A stretch of 64,000 bases of DNA from Bradyrhizobium liaoningense (GTDB taxonomy: Bacteria > Pseudomonadota > Alphaproteobacteria > Rhizobiales > Xanthobacteraceae), in contig NZ_JAFCJS010000002.1 of NCBI RefSeq assembly GCF_018130825.1, forward strand, positions 62,001-126,000, written 5' to 3'. Both the position numbers and the translations under genes were made by a program. Of the stretch, positions 63,514-64,000 are shown piece after piece (the first letter of the stretch is position 1; each line of letters opens with the position of its first letter). Below the pieces are notes generated by a model. It was not told the origin of the DNA. It searched no databases and was given only the letters and a program-made list of their open reading frames with translations.

Positions 63514-63768
63514 ATGTCCCTCGAGTTTCACCGTGCCGTCGACGATATGGAAATCTGGAGCGCGACTGGCGACGGCTTTTCGTTCGTTATCACGTATGAG
63601 AGCCCGGCTGGCGCCGGTTTTCATGGACGCGCAGGCTATGTGGCGTCATGGCGGCCGCTCTATGGGGGGAACGGCGCGATCAAGATCGGTGGTTCGGCGT
63701 TTGTATCTCTTGCGGAGGCCGAGAAGGCCTGCAACACGATGCTTGGGCATCTGACGGGGGCTGGCTGA
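63514..63768 (+). CDS. Small conserved protein, unknown function
   Basis: This 84-residue protein (MSLEFHRAVDDMEIWSATGD, GFHGRAGYVASWRPLYGGNG) belongs to a short protein type I recall from Bradyrhizobium and relatives. It has no membrane segment. It overlaps the antisense end of a truncated dehydrogenase frame. Function is unknown and the genus link is from memory. Confidence 0.65.
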   Translation: MSLEFHRAVDDMEIWSATGDGFSFVITYESPAGAGFHGRAGYVASWRPLYGGNGAIKIGGSAFVSLAEAEKACNTMLGHLTGAG

Positions 63769-63856
63769 GTTGAAGAGCGGGTGAAGCCGGCGCGAGCCTG
63801 CGCACAATGGCCAAGCCGATACCACGGCTGCCGCCGGTGACGAGGATGTTACGCAT
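63680..63856 (-). pseudogene. Truncated start of a short-chain dehydrogenase (FabG-like)
   Basis: The frame starts MRNILVTGGSRGIGLAIVRR, the NAD(P)-binding TGGxxGIG opening of short-chain dehydrogenases, but after about 22 codons the sequence no longer fits the family and a TGA follows at 63680. The ATG overlaps the end of the upstream ligase gene by 8 nt (ATGCGTAA), as in an intact operon, so a deletion or insertion near 63790 removed the rest of the gene. Confidence 0.8.
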
Positions 63857-64000
63857 CGGTGCGCGCCAGTTTTCCCGCTGCCGTGACCTCGAGTCGCTCG
63901 ACGAAACGGATCACCGCGGGTACCTTCCATGCTGCCAGGCCGTCCTTGCATTGGCTGAGTATCTCTGCGCGGATGGCCTCGTGGCGCTTCTCATCGGTGC
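63849..64000 (-). CDS. C-terminus of an AMP-binding acyl-CoA ligase, 5' part outside the window
   Basis: The last 49 or so codons read HEAIRAEILSQCKDGLAAWK, VPAVIRFVERLEVTAAGKLA, RTDA and stop, which matches the AMP-binding C-terminal domain ending (W K.P..I.FV..L..T..GK..R) with the Lys of the TAAGK motif. The gene enters from the right edge on the minus strand. Confidence 0.82.
   Translation of the reverse strand, partial: TDEKRHEAIRAEILSQCKDGLAAWKVPAVIRFVERLEVTAAGKLARTDA

Overview
The window is high-GC alphaproteobacterial DNA that looks like a Bradyrhizobium or close relative. This rests on overall base composition, on a complete Liv-type ABC system next to a molybdenum hydroxylase operon, on a large exopolysaccharide (EPS) locus, and on two small proteins (25898-26113 and 63514-63768) of types I recall from that genus. 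The genus call comes from memory and reading, not from a search. No tRNA, rRNA or CRISPR array was seen.

Positions 1-18470, all on the minus strand, form one long, tightly packed gene run. In order of transcription it holds a periplasmic substrate-binding protein, an AraC-type regulator, LivH, LivM, LivG, a LivF ATPase fused to a Tm-1-like (UPF0261) domain, a PEP-hydrolase-like TIM barrel, a 966-residue flotillin-like protein with a long hendecad coiled coil, two SRPBCC (CoxG-like) proteins, an FAD subunit, a 2Fe-2S subunit, a molybdopterin subunit split into two genes, a CoxD-like AAA ATPase, a CoxE-like VWA protein and an amidohydrolase cut by the window edge. Most genes overlap or lie within about 30 nt of each other. 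My inference is an uptake-and-oxidation system for an unidentified small organic compound.

Positions 19382-24775 hold a cupin gene and then a four-gene minus-strand operon whose products all appear to be exported: a coiled-coil protein with Sel1-like C-terminus, a TAXI-type binding protein, a TagO/VasI-like protein and a DsrE-like protein. A VanZ-like gene and a small conserved protein follow.

Positions 26186-50267 are an EPS locus: galE, an ExoF-like export protein, two asparagine synthetases, a GH74-like secreted glycosidase, a flippase, an O-antigen-ligase/Wzy-type polymerase, a polysaccharide-deacetylase-like protein, a Gfo/Idh/MocA oxidoreductase, an initiating sugar transferase, a DegT aminotransferase, four glycosyltransferases and an acyltransferase. 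Several genes are AT-richer and look foreign. The locus carries at least three decayed pieces of hexapeptide acyltransferase genes and a diverged duplication of a glycosyltransferase 5' end, so it has been rearranged repeatedly.

Positions 50268-64000 hold an IS256-type transposase remnant, an unusual 34-bp tandem repeat, and a type I secretion module: a 668-residue putative substrate, an ABC exporter with two tandem C39-like domains, and an HlyD adaptor, followed by two decayed HlyD copies that bracket a Wzz-like gene. Two divergent LuxR-family regulators share a region with a perfect 14-bp palindrome. The right edge has a broken short-chain dehydrogenase start and the end of an acyl-CoA ligase.
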